From contig OZ018338.1 in NCBI GenBank assembly GCA_963969495.1, positions 45,329,206-45,393,205 of the forward strand: DNA of 64,000 nucleotides, given 5' to 3'. Of this stretch, positions 49,010 through 61,102 are shown one piece after another; within the stretch, counting starts at the first letter, position 1, and each line of letters starts with the position of its first letter. Position numbers and translations under genes: made by a program. The notes under the pieces were generated by a model. It was given only the letters and a program-made list of their open reading frames with translations, searched no databases and was not told the DNA's origin. Origin of the DNA: Ceratothoa steindachneri. Its lineage: Eukaryota; Arthropoda; Malacostraca; Isopoda; Cymothoidae.

Positions 49010-50039
49010 GAGGTGGTGGTGGTGTAGGTGTTGGTGGTGTAGGTGGGGTATGGGTGGTGGTGTAGGTGGTGTAGGTGGTGGTGGTGTAGGTGGGGTATGG
49101 GTGGTGATGTAGGTAGCAATGGTGTAGGTTGTGGTTTAGGTGGGGTATGGGTGGTGATGTAGGTAGCAATGGTGTAAATGGGGGTATCGGTAGTGGTGGG
49201 GTGTATCAAGTGGTGGTGTAGCTGATGCTGGTGTAGGTGACGGTGGTGTAGGTTATGGTGGTGTAGGTGGTGGTGGTGTAGGTAATAGTGTTGTAAGTGG
49301 TGTAGATGGTAGTGGTGCAGGCGGTGATTGTGTAGGCGGTAGTGGTGTAAGAGGTAGTGGTGATGGTGCAGGTGGTTATGGTACAGGTGGTGGTGTTGTA
49401 GGTGGTAGTGCTGTAGTTTGTGTAGGCTGTGGTGGTGCAGTAGATTTGTATGCCATGGTGGTGTAGGTGTTGCTAGTGTAGGTGGTGTAAGTAGTTATTT
49501 AGGTGTTGCAGGTGGTGGTGTAGGTTGTTACGGTGTAGGTGGTCTAGCTGGTGTTGGTATAGGTGTAGGTATCCGTGTTGGTATAGGTGCTGGTGTAAGT
49601 GATGTAGATGGTAGTGGTGTAGGTGGGGTAGGTGGGGTAGGTGGTGGTGGTGCAGGTGGTGTTACTGGTGGTGATGTAACTGATGGTGGTGGAAGTGGTG
49701 GTGTTTTAGGTGCCGATGCTGGTGTAGGTGGCGTAATTGGTGTAAGTTACATAGGTGGTGTAAGAGATGGTGGTGCAAGTGAGGGTGGTGTAGGTGGCAT
49801 AGGTGGTGCTGTAGCTGCCGTAGTTAGTGTAAGGGAGGTGGTGTAGGCTGTGGAGGTGTAGGTGGTGTAGTTGTTAGTGGTGCAGATGGTGCAGGTGGTG
49901 TAGGTATAGGTGGTGGTGCAGGCTTAGGTGGTGTAGTCGTTAGTGGTGTAGATGGTGCAGACAGTGTAGGTGTAGGTGGTGATGTATGTGGTGCTGGTGG
50001 TGTAGGTGGTAGTGGTGGTATAGGTTGTGTAGGTGATGT
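49010..50039. repeat. GGTGGTGTA minisatellite, about 1 kb
   Basis: Degenerate 9-bp units built from GGT, GTA and GGTGGT blocks, G/T-rich on the plus strand. Open frames such as 49418-49846 (Gly/Val-rich) and several on the minus strand arise only from the repeat. A sub-block around 49080-49180 contains a longer duplicated unit (GGTATGGGTGGTGATGTAGG twice). Confidence 0.97.
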
Positions 50040-50156
50040 TTCGAAAGAGAATGTAAAACAACATAAGGGTTTCAAATTTCGTTAGAATCGGCACAATAGT
50101 TACAATGTGATTACAAAAACAAAATTAAGCAAAACGGGGACCGACCGACCGACATA
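50040..50156 (-). repeat. Right terminal unit of the 3.1-kb element
   Basis: Reverse complement reads TCGGTCGGTCGGTCCCC followed by CCGATTCTAACGAAATTTG and the GTTGTTTTACATTCTCTTTC string, as in the left units. Confidence 0.85.
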
Positions 50157-51110
50157 ATGAGATGTAGGGTCGCCCGCGACTAGACTCGCACGCGACTAAT
50201 AAGGTTGTGTCATTGGCCCTTCTTAAAATAATATTGAATTCAGAAAATCTAATTAGTAGATTACATTGAAAAGAGCTTACTACCATTTAATGAACGCACA
50301 GAACACTTTACCAATATCCTAATAAGTTGTATTATGCTCTTAAAAATAAAGATTAAATAATAATAATATTAAAATGACTAACATCCTATACATCCTGAAT
50401 CTACTCAATTCTCACCAGTTACTTTATTCAGTTATCTTTTACACACCCTTTATCATAATTTTTCCTACACTTTGCCTACAAAAGTGGACAGAGTTGTTTT
50501 GCCAAAGGACGTGTTTTTACTTTTCTTCCTTTTCCCTTTTTATAATAAAAAAACTGTCAGAAAATTCTTTCAGTCCTTGGAAACCTTTCTACCTTCAAAG
50601 GCATAAAAACACGCCTATCACTCTTTAATCTCCCTGCTAATGTAAAGTTCTTTCCATTTTTAATGACGTCTCACATCACGACAAACTTGCACATTTACCA
50701 ATTCCCTATCCCAATACACCACACAATTTCCACCCTCGAAGTCAATCATAATTACTCTCACTTCGTCGTCTTCGTTTTTGATGCATACATAACCCCTTCC
50801 CTGACATCCTCATTTGCATTAGTTAGCACCTGTAACAAATTTCTCTCTTTCCTGTCCAGTTGGTAAAGCCGATAAACTGGATGAATTGCTTTCTGACATT
50901 ACAGCGGGATCCACCAGAGATTCCAAAATAATGATTCATGTTTGGAATAATGATATTAGGAAGAAATAAACAATGGTCACCATAACACATTATTCAGTTC
51001 AGTAAAATTGAAGTACGTTCTTTTCACTCGGTATAGTTTAGTTTGATTACACTTCATTTATCATCTGCTAATCATTATTATTATTAATATTATTATTATT
51101 AAAAAAAAGA
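50157..51110. other. AT-rich spacer with a short (ATT)n run
   Basis: No gene recognised. An (ATT)n-like microsatellite lies at about 51076-51102. Confidence 0.65.
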
Positions 51111-51119
51111 GTTTGGCCT

Positions 51120-53145
51120 AAATCTCGAGCTGATTGGGTTGGTTGTGAAGAGAGTTGTCGAGCCTTGAATATTTCGAATGCAATATCTGACCCACACCCA
51201 ATGGCTAAGGTGAATGATATGTTATCTACTGTTTTGGCCAGGCATATTCCCAGTAGAATTATCAGGATTCGTACAAACGACCAGCTTTGGTTTGATGAAT
51301 CCTGTAGAAGAGCTTACCATGATAAGCACACAAAATTCAATGTATGGAGGCGTAATCGGACGCAAGAAAACTTCGAGATCTTTGTTCAATCTCGGCGTAC
51401 TGCCCACAGAGTTTACCATTGGGCTGAGAGATTATATAATGATAATCTGAAGAGTAAGTTGGTAGAGATCAGCCAGCCTCATCTGTGGTGGACTAAATTA
51501 AATTTTGCTATTTTTTACTCTAACACATCTACCTTTCCACCACTACTTTTGACAAATGGAAAGCTAGCAACTAGTGCAAAAGAAATGGCAGAGTTACTCC
51601 ATCGAGCTTTTGAAGCCAAGCAGTCAGTTAAAGAAGTTTTCCTCCCTGGCACTTGCCATCCTGAGCCTCGTTTGACTGGGTTTGCTTTTCGTGCTGGGGC
51701 GGAGTCGATCCCGTCAACTTTTTTCTTTTATTTTTTAAAAAGATGTCTACTGATTTAGCACCTAAGTTAAGTAGATTATTTAGATTTTTATCTAGATGAA
51801 GCACCTTTCCTGATAATCGCAAATTAAGCAATGTTGTGCCTATTCCTAAGGGCATGTTATCTGCTGATTGTATTCAATACAGGCCTATTTCAATACTTCC
51901 TGTGATCTCTAAGGTTGCTGAGAAGCTGATATCTATGCTCTGGAGTTTAATGGCTTACTGGCTAGAAGTCAGTATGCATATAGGAGGCAGTTGGGTACTT
52001 GTGGTGCCCTTTGAATTGTAGTATGCAAGATAATCTTGACAAGGGTTTGGAATCTAGAATTAGTTCAGATTGATTTTACTGATGCTTTTGATCGTGTTAA
52101 CCATAAAGCACTTGTTTTTTAACTACAAAACCTTGGAATAGGTGAATACATCCTAGGACTACTTACCGACCTTTTAATAGATCGGCAGCAACGTGTTGTC
52201 GTAGATGGAGTTTTTAGTGAACCTAGACGTGTTATGTCTGGAGTTCCACAGGGCAGTGTTGTTTTTAGTATACACAAGTGATTTGGTACAAGATCTTGAA
52301 AACAAGGTTGTTCAGTTTTCAGATGATACTACACTTGTTGGATTAGTCAGGTCTCCAGCAATGAGAAACCAAGTTGCCATGAGTCTAAATCGTGATTTAG
52401 AAAAAAATAGGAAATGGGTGTGATCGTTGGGGTATGAAGGTTAATTCAAGTAATACTAAGACCCTCTTGGTTAGTAGATCTCGTACCAATGAGCTGATTT
52501 ATCCTCCACTCGGTGTTCGAGATACACTTCTTGCTGAGTCTGAATCCCTAACGATCCTTGGCATTACCTATGATTCTCACCTGACTTTTGAGAAGCATCA
52601 TTTAAATGTATCTGCTAATGCTGCCCGAAAACTTGGTATTGTACGTAAGGCCTCATATATCTATAATAATGAAGATATTAATGCCACTTGTTTCAGGTCC
52701 TTTGTTCTCCCTCTTCTTGAATATCTTTCTCTATTTTGGATATCCCCCTTTGCCAGAGATGTCTCTCTTAGATAGGGTTGCTAGTGGAGGCAGGTTGCTT
52801 TTTCATGATTGGGCTAGCTATGACTTGGATCATGGATGGATGATTTCATGTTTGTCGATATTCCATAAATACTACTTCAGTAGGGAATTGCCACTATCAT
52901 TTTTAATTCCTGAGCTACTGCCTCTTGCGGATGGACAACATCCACATGCACTATGCATTCTCTGCTGCCGCACTTGTCAGTTTCAGCGTTGCTTTTTGCC
53001 AAGTAGGGTTAAGCAGTAGAATGATCTTCCTGCAGAAGTTATGCAGGAAGATCTTAATCTCTTCAAACGAGGTTGCAATGCTAGATTAGAGGTGGGCGCT
53101 ACTGCCTAATAATTTTAATATTGGCTTAATTTTAATCATTTTAAA
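51120..53145 (+). pseudogene. LINE ORF2 relic (plus strand), CR1/Jockey-type
   Basis: Pre-RT part: MAKVNDMLSTVLARHIPSRI, WFDESCRRAYHDKHTKF and HLWWTKLNFAIF (51201-51510, open for 197 codons). RT: IPKGMLSADCIQYRPISILP (51841 on), QIDFTDAFDRVNHKAL (near 52060), SGVPQGSVV (52237) then FLVYTSDLVQDLENKVVQFS and DDTTLVGLV (FSDD in place of YADD). Next is KVNSSNTKTLLVSRSRTNEL (52440 on) and ITYDSHLTFEKHHLNVSANA, then a C-terminus with LLDRVASGGRLLF. Several frameshifts. The endonuclease is not visible upstream, so it is 5' truncated. Confidence 0.88.
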
Positions 53146-53179
53146 TTTATTTATTTACACATTTCAATTTCTTTCTTCT

Positions 53180-55900
53180 AGCATTCATTCTTTCTTACTT
53201 GATATATGGACACTGTATTCTGTGGGAGCTTGTTTTCAAGTTCATGGCCGCTAGGATTTTCTCACAAGAATTTTGTGATCATTATCTCAAATAATAGTAA
53301 TAATATACCATGCAATAAGCCACACTGAAAATCTGGGAAATTATACAACCAAGAGGTGCCAGTACAGGTCAAAGCACAGCAAGAAAGAAAGGAAAAAGAA
53401 CTAAACAGCCCCATGGCTACGCAACAAAAAAGACATTAGCCAATAATTTAAACTTATCAAGTGTAGGAGTAGTCACAATATTTGTGGGCAAGGTATTCCA
53501 CAATCTGCATAGACTCGGTAAAATGCACTTAGAAAACTGAGATGTAGAATGACGACTAATTTAGAATGCCATGGAATTTACAGGCTTAGAATAGCTACAT
53601 AGTAACTTTAAATAGTTGATAAAATCTCGGCAAAACTTTAGGCAGGAGATGATTCACATCATTCACTACTTTAAATAAAATACAAAGAGCTCCAACATCT
53701 CTACGATGCCCAATGTCTAAATCAAAATCTGATAATAAAATTTTAGAATTAAATGCACGATCAAGCAATATCAAATGAGAGTCTGCAGCAGAACTCCATA
53801 CAACAGAACAATATTCAAAATGAGGTAGAATAAAAGAAAAGAAACACTTACGAAGAACAATCATCATCATCATAAATTTTCTTAGATTTACGAAGAATGC
53901 CCAATTTCTGCGAGATATCCCGATACGTATCTTAAATGCGTTTCAAAAGTGAGTTTCGAATCAAGAGTTACCCACAAGAGATTAAGCTGGTTAATCAAAG
54001 CTCTATTTATTAACAAATTGGGATATTCAGGTAAGAGAGATCTAGAACGACTCACACTTATTTCCTTAGACTTACTAGGTTTCCATTTCATGCCCCACTG
54101 AAGACACCAGGAAGGAATTTTATTCAAATCCTCAGTGAGGCCGTTTGCAACACTCATTCTCATTGCAGGAGATGGAACATAAGCATAGAGAGAGGTGTCA
54201 TCAGCATATGCTACATTTTATTAGTGATATTAAACCATATTTCACTAGTATATAATATAAAAGCAACTATGAGGAACGAGATTATACTCTAGAATAAGGT
54301 CTAAAACACCCATCTACAACAACACTTTGTTGTCTATTAGTTAAAAATTTTGTTAAAATAATTAAGACTATTTCACCAATGCCTACAGACTGCATTTCAT
54401 GTACCAGCCATAATAGTGCATTAGTAGTGCCTAGCCACTTTATAAAACCAAACTGAATCACTGGAAAAAACTGTCTCAAATATACAGTAACACGTTTGGA
54501 CAGCAGACGTTCAAAAGCCCTAGATAAAATCGGTGAGATGGAAATGGGCCTATATTCACTGGGAAATTGATATGATGATGATCCTTAGGAATTGGGGTAA
54601 TGTTGACGGAATGCCAGCATTCAGGAAATGACTTCCGATGAACAAAAATACAAAATCTAACAGCCAGTTTTGGAGTTACTCGTAGCTGACTGATAGATTT
54701 TTTTTTAAATCAATGGAAACAGACCAGTAGGATGAGTTGCCTCATACTCGTCCAAGTTGAATAAAAGATATTTTATTTCAGATGATCTGAATGCAAATAA
54801 ATTAGAACTAGGTAGCTGAATCTTTTCCCTACTTTGCTTGGGATTAAAACAGTCAGCAAGAATGCTGGCTTTATCAAGAGGATGATGCTGAGCACCAAAT
54901 ATTCGGCTGAGCCGCACCTGTGAGGACATTTCTCAAATGGGCATTATGTTGAGCTTCAGCCTCTTTATAAACATTATTTGCCGTGTTTCTCATCGCAACA
55001 TAGTTCTCCCAACACAATCGAGAGCGGTTATCAGACCAAAGATTATTGGCAGAATGCTTAACACGATAGGCCAGGCGACACTGGTCATTAAACCATGCCT
55101 TATCGTGAGATCGAGCTTTAAGATTTTACATTGGTACAAACCTACTTTTCACGTCTAATATCCTTAAATTCAATGCCGTAATGGGGCAAGGAGCATCATA
55201 GATACTACATCATAGATATTACTAAAAGTTAGGTTAATCCCATCCCAGTTAATTCTAGATTTAATAACAACTTCCCTGGAAATGGCAAAGTCTGGAATAG
55301 GAAAATCTAACTGGATTTTACAAGCCAAACCTCAAGGATCTGAGGAAACAATTGTTGTAGTGGTTTGAACCTCAATAACCCCTCCAACATCAGTGAGAAA
55401 AAGATCAAGACGATTGCCGTATGTGCCAGTTGCACCAGTAACTAACTGCTCACAACCAGTAATATCAGAAAAATCAAGAGCAGCAATACCATGTTGATTG
55501 GTTGGGGAAACTGAATTCAGCCAGTCTCTGTGATGAGAATTTATATCACCAATCAAGATGAAGAAAGATCTCTTGTCCTCCTCCTGAATATTAATATATG
55601 AGTTTAGAAGTCAATCATAAATACTGCATAATCTAATCATGATCTCATGACATGCACATTTATACTTATTAAAACGTGAAGCATTAAATCCCGCTCGAGG
55701 TCAGGAGTTCTTCAAAAATTGCATAGGCTTATTAAAATTCAATTTAGCAAAAGGAGTTCTGAGGTATGTTTCCTATTTGATACAAGAGTCTCAGAGCAGC
55801 AAATAATATCATATTTAGTTGAGGCAACAGAAAGCTTTCTCAATTTACCATTGAAACCACAAATATTTCAATAGAATAAATTGCAGATTTTACGATGGAT
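53180..55900 (-). pseudogene. LINE ORF2 relic (minus strand), related to the plus-strand neighbour
   Basis: Minus strand from about 55600: endonuclease end MIGDINSHHRDWLNSVSPTN and GCEQLVTGATGTYGNRLDL (55556-55400). Pre-RT: SSQVRLSRIFGAQHHPLDKA (54930). RT: FIKWLGTTNALLWLVHEM, FLTNRQQSVVVDGCF (54480-54290), AYADDTSLYAYV (YADD at 54197-54208), then WCLQWGMKWKPSKSKEISVS and RSRSLLPEYP (54160-53990). C-terminus: FFSFILPHFEYCSVVWSSAA and DSHLILLDRAFNSKILL (53850-53730). Frameshifts and stops throughout. It converges tail to tail with the LINE at 51.1-53.1 kb. Confidence 0.88.
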
Positions 55901-57840
55901 ATGGCCAGGATTATATTCACTGTCGCCAGACAAAATAATAATAATGCCTGACAAAAAATTAAAGACAGAGAATCTTAGAAAGTAACAACAACAACAAGAT
56001 AAGCACTAAAACCACTACTAACTACCTACACAAGGATTCTTAGCACCCCCCGACCACTGAAGGGCCATGGCTGAATATAGTACTGTTATATTTGGATATA
56101 ATGAATTAAGATAGAATAAAGTTTACGAAAGTAAGGAAAAACAAGAGATGCAGGGCTGTATCACCCAATTAAAAAGGAAAACCAACTACCAAATCTTTGC
56201 ATGTTATTTAATTACATTACTATTCATGTTTGACTCAAACAGAAGCATGCACCTTGTCATCAATTTACTGGTCTGTGTATATTTTTTCATGTCTAAAATG
56301 TTTTAAATGAAAATTTAGCCTAGATTCAAATCTACATTCCGTTTTTGCAGATATGGTCTTGTTCTTTTCTTACATTAATTTTTATGCATTTCTCCCATTA
56401 AAATGCAGGCTTTTATATGTAAATGCTGTAATGACTCTGTTTTTCAGAAATATTTTTTTAAAACTTTTGATTTTCGATTTAAAATAAGTAGAGAAATGTG
56501 TATCACAATATTATAGCTATTGATTATTAAAAAAAAGCACTTATCATGAATAGAATATGCAAAAATGATCCTAATAACTTTTTTACTATGTGTGTTGCAA
56601 ATTTGCGCATCCTGGGTAACAATCGAACATCACAACATTTGTAAAACTTGATTGCTTTGGCATGAAGAGGAAGATCAGAATAAAGATTTTGCTTCCGAAC
56701 ATATGACAAATACTTCAGAATATGCAGCAATGGAAGCCTAAAAGTTTTCGTTGATTTACTGATACAGAGAGGCACAATTTGTGAACATTCTAAGGTTCCC
56801 TAAATTTAAAAAGCTACCATGGTGTATATAAGTAAAAATCATTTCTAAGGCAATGCTTATAACGGCCAAATAAATTCGTAGAAGAAATAGTAAAAATTGT
56901 TGTTGTCACTTGGCTACCAAATAAAATGTAGGAAATTCTAAAGGTTGAGAATTTAAAGAATAACTACTATTTTCACTCGTCCCTAATGCCCCATATCTCC
57001 AAAAGAAAGGAAACTCTTGATTTTCTCCTATTTTTATTTAGACATGGTAGAAATTGCCTTAAATTCTATCTTTTTAGACAAGTAAAACAAAAACTTTGTT
57101 AAATATCCAGATGTTAAATATCCATAAAACCAATCCCCAATGGACTATTTATTCTAGTTCCAAATTGACTTGGAACTAGGATAATGACATAAACAATGAG
57201 AACAACTATGAAATATTTACTCTACAATCATCTAGTTCAAATGAAACAAAACCATTAGTGCAAAGGTTCTCTATGGCACTTAAACTTTCCACCCTAAGTA
57301 TACTAAGAACTCTAGTTATTCAATCTGTCGTATCTTCACCTATTCTTACATCCATTTATCGTACACCAACCACCCGATGCCCATTTTCATTTCCATCAAC
57401 TTCTTGTAAATGTCATTTTTTCCTTACTTGTTCATAATTTAGTATTAAGCATATGGTTATTCAGACACATAAACCTCTCTACGTGTAACAAAAGCTCCAG
57501 CTCTTCCATCCCTCATCCCTTCATATCTTCAACAACAATTATCATAACCATTACTATTTAATCCACTACTAGTTGAAAGTCATTTAGTGTTTCCTTAATT
57601 TTATCATTACAAGGCAGTTACACAACTATTATGAATAGTTTGAGCCTTGCAACCTTAAGTCACTCAGATAATTCCCTTTAGCTCACAAATTAATGATGCC
57701 ACTCCTCACTTAATAGCAGATTCAGACCTCTCTTACTCTTTCCAACATGATTTACATAGATACATACTCCAAGCACTCAGATTTAAATGACTAATATCTA
57801 AAAGGTAGTTGGGATCTATTTCATTTTGTAAACACGATTT
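55901..57840. other. AT-rich stretch, no recognised gene
   Basis: Only chance frames. A 26-bp near-perfect palindrome (CTAGTTCCAA, 6-bp spacer, TTGGAACTAG) lies at 57154-57179; its meaning is unknown. Confidence 0.65.
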
Positions 57841-57905
57841 TGTTTTATAAAAACCACTAAAAATGGTAGAGTTTCATTTAGATATTAGGGACCGGAACCT
57901 GTAGG

Positions 57906-58500
57906 TTGACTAACAGGTTCAATGCCCTAAGAGAGGAAGAGATGGAAAGTGATTTGCCTAATGCTGTTGTGGCTGAAAGTAAAATAAGGGGTAGTTTGAA
58001 TGATAACAGAAAGAAGAGTAATGCTAGGCCTAGGGGCCCTAGGAGGATGACAGAGTTGCTTGTGAGGGGTGACTCTCAGATTAGATATTTAGATAGAAAG
58101 TTGAGTGCGAACAAATGGAAGGAAATAAGAGTTAATTTGCCGGGTTCTGGTGTAAATGATGTGTTTGAGAGGTATGATAGTCTGGTGTCGGATGTGAAAG
58201 GGATGCAGTTGTGATTATGCATATGGGAGCAAATGATGTGAATAAGGTGGGTTTATGTGAGTTACGAGAAAGTTACAAAATGTTAGTTGAAAGGATGAGT
58301 GAAAGTAGAGTGAAAGGCACTGTTTCAAGTGTGCTTCCGAGATTGAATGTCGGGATGGAATGGTTGTCTCGTGCAATTGGACTGAATGAATATGTGAAAG
58401 GCCTGTGTGGGGAGTCGGGATTAGTGTTTGTAGATGTATGGAATGGCTTTGGGGGAAAAGGCATTGTATGCAATGGATGGCCTCCATCTAAGCCAAACTG
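57906..58500 (+). pseudogene. CR1 ORF1 with SGNH/GDSL-type esterase domain
   Basis: Frame 57906-58214: N-terminal linker rich in Arg/Asn/Lys, then TELLVRGDSQIRYLDRKL with the GDS nucleophile block (58068-58076). After a one-base shift comes VIMHMGANDVNKVGL with the G-x-N-D block (58226-58237), then VKGTVSSVLPRLNVGMEWLS and ESGLVFVDVWNGFGGKG. In another frame is AMDGLHLSQTGVDVL with the D-x-x-H block (Asp 58476-58478, His 58485-58487). All three catalytic blocks are visible, though split over frames. Esterase domains are known in CR1 ORF1 proteins; their role in retrotransposition is not settled. Confidence 0.8.
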
Positions 58501-58689
58501 GGGTTGACGTGTTGTAGGGGGAGTTAGGTAGTGTCATTAGGTGTTTGTGGGCGGGAAAATAGTTACTGATAGTGGTCAGGGAAATATAAGAGTCAGGATG
58601 GGAGGGAAAAGAAAGAGATGCAGAGAAGATAGAGCGGAAGGTATACAGGCTAAAAAGAGGTGCTTCAGGGTTAGGAGGGCTGAGTTGTT

Positions 58690-61102
58690 TTTATAGCAAT
58701 TCTTTTAGTCTTAGAAATAAGAAAGATGTATTATTTAGTTATATTATTGATGGAGATATAGATATAATATGTGTACTAGAATCATGGGTTAATGAAAATA
58801 AATTTAATGACAATGTGAATGAATTTGAACTACAGGGTTATAAATTGTATATTTGTCAAAGGAGAGATAGGACTGGTGGTGGGTTGATTATTTATATCAG
58901 AAATATCATTTTTTTAAATCTAAATAATTCTATAAAGCAAGGAGAAGTTGGTTCACTGTGGATAGACATTAAGGTAAGTAAAAGTAGGATAATATACTTG
59001 GGAGCCATTTACAGACCACCCAGACAGACTGATTGTAGTGATGAGTTAATGATCAGGGAAATAAGTAAAGGATGTGAAGTAGATAGTTATTCTTGGCAAC
59101 TTTAATTTAAATTCTGTGGAATTGTAAAATATGATAGGAAGGATTAGAGCAAATTGTAAGTTTATAGAATGCTTTGAGGATAATATGTTGACTCAATTTG
59201 TTAGTAAGCCAACAAGGGTTCTAATATACTAGATCTGGTTTTCTAAAATGATGATCACTTGGTTCCGGAAGTAACTGTCGGGGAAGCATTGGAAAATAGT
59301 GATAATCAGATGGTTCATTTTAACTTGGGAATAGTGAAAGGTAGAACATCGACAAACTCCACGAAAACTCCAAATTTTTATGAGGATGATTATGATAAAT
59401 TACAAAACTTGCTAAATCAGATTAGGTGGGATATAGAATTCAGTGGGAAGTATACTTATTACATGTGGGACAATTTTATGACTATATTAAAAATAGACCA
59501 GGAGCAGTTTATTCCATTGAAGGCTATTAGGAAGAAATAGGAAGCCTTTGTGGTGGAATCATGAGATAGCTAGGGAAATTTCTGAGCAAAAAACGGCATA
59601 CCAGAGATTACAGAAAAAAAGTAGTTTTGACTAATTAAATCATTATAGGTGGACCAGAAAAGAGCTAAATAAGATTAGTAGGAATAGCAAAAGGGCGTTC
59701 AAAATTAATTTGGCTCAAAATAATAATAATGATCCAAGAAAATTCTTTAGCTATTATAGAATCAATAACAAATCTAGCAGTGCTAAAATAGGGCCTATTA
59801 GATATGAAAGGGTGTTGAATGTATCTGATGCAGAAGTAGTAGGGGTTTTTAATGATCATTTTACTTTAATATTTAAAAAAGAGAATCCATATACATTAAT
59901 TGATGATAATGCTAGGTCAAGGGAGGTTGTTGAATATTATTAATGTAAACAAGGAAATAACTAAATGGCTTATATTGGAGTTAAATACTAGTAACGCATC
60001 TGGCCCAGACAACATTCATTCCAGGTTACCCAAAGAAGGTGTTGAAAGTATTGCAGTAGCTCTTAAGAAGATATATACTAGATCACTAGAGTTTGCAGAA
60101 ATACCTAATGATCGGAAATCAGCGAATGTAGTACCAATTTTTAAAAGTGAAATAAAGAGGACCCAAATAACTTTAGACCGGTAAGCTTAACTTCTATAGT
60201 TTGTAAAATTCTTGAGAAGATAGTTAATAAGGTAATTTATGGCCATCTATAGGTTAGTAGGTTATTAAGTGATGCTCACTTGCTCAGCATGGATTTAGTA
60301 AAGGTAGATCGTGTTTAACAAAGTCACTAGAAATTATGGATTATGTAACTAAACAATTAGAAAAGGGAATACTGATGTAATTTACTTAGAATTTAGCAAA
60401 GGTTTTGATAAGATTCCAGATAGGACATTAGTTCACAAATTAAAAATGAATGAGATATGTGAGAAAGTTGTGAATTGGATTGCTAAATGGCTGAAAGACA
60501 GGAAACAGAGAGTTGTACTGAATGGGTTGAGGTTACAGTGGAGGGACGTTATCAGTGGCGTACCTTAGAGATCAGTTCTGGGCCCTTTATTATTCATAGT
60601 TTATATAAATGATCTTGAGGAGGCTGTAAATAGCAAAGTGTCAATTTTTGCTAATGACACTAAATTGAAAACTGTAGTCAAAAATGTTGAGGGTAGTTTT
60701 AAATGCAAAGTGACTTAAATAAGCTATTAGCTTGGGCTCAGGAGTGGCAGATGACTTTTAACCTTAAAAAATGCAGTTATTAAAATGGGAAGGAATAATA
60801 AATAATTTAGCTATGAAATGGATGGGCATTGGTTGAATTCAGTTAGGAATGATAAGGACTTAGGCGTAGTAGTAGATAGGTCACTGAAATTTCCGAAGCA
60901 GTATATTGAGGCAAAAAATAGAGCAAACAAGGAAGTAGGATACATTAAGAGGAATGTTAGCTACAAGAGTAAAGAGATTGCCCTTAAACTCCACCTCTCG
61001 TATGTAAGGCCGCATTTAGAGTACTGTATACAAGCATGCTCACCACATTTTAGTCATGATATCAACATGCTAGAGTCAGTACAAAGGAGGGCAAAAAAAT
61101 AA
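58690..61102 (+). pseudogene. CR1 ORF2: endonuclease and reverse transcriptase (main part)
   Basis: Endonuclease: IDIICVLESWVNENKF, LQGYKLYICQRRDRTGGGLI and IYLGAIYRPPRQTDC (58750-59025). Linker: NFYEDDYDKLQNLLNQIRWD. RT: TSNASGPDNIHSRLPKEGVE (59985 on), RKSANVVPIFKSE, EFSKGFDKIPDRTLVHKLKM (60390-60450), SGVP then a stop, RSVLGPLLFIVYINDLEE, SIFANDTKLKTVV (FAND in place of FADD, near 60645). C-terminal side: SVRNDKDLGVVVDRSLKFPK, HLSYVRPHLEYCIQACSP and VQRRAKK, where it is cut at 61102. Frameshifts and stops inactivate it. Confidence 0.9.

Larger units (their letters stand above)
47082..50156. mobile_element. 3.1-kb inverted-repeat element with captured LINE piece and minisatellite
   Basis: The left edge TCAGTCAGTCAGTCCCC followed by ATTTTGCTA is mirrored at the right edge, whose complement reads TCGGTCGGTCGGTCCCC followed by GTTTTGCTT. 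Inside each end is a unit with the string GTTGTTTTACATTCTCTTTC: three direct tandem copies at the left, and single inverted copies at 48.85-48.96 and 50.04-50.12 kb. Between them are a LINE fragment and a GGTGGTGTA array. No transposase is present; the superfamily is unknown. Confidence 0.65.

Noticed and set aside
49418..50075. Gly/Val-rich (plus) and Pro/Thr-rich (minus) open frames that could suggest an elastin- or mucin-like protein
   Set aside because: They follow only from the GGTGGTGTA repeat; several frames are open at once and there is no start context or flanking coding sequence.
55332..55556. Open frame that could be a host endonuclease/phosphatase-family protein
   Set aside because: GDINSHHRDWLNS is the LINE endonuclease motif and lies collinear with the RT on the same strand.
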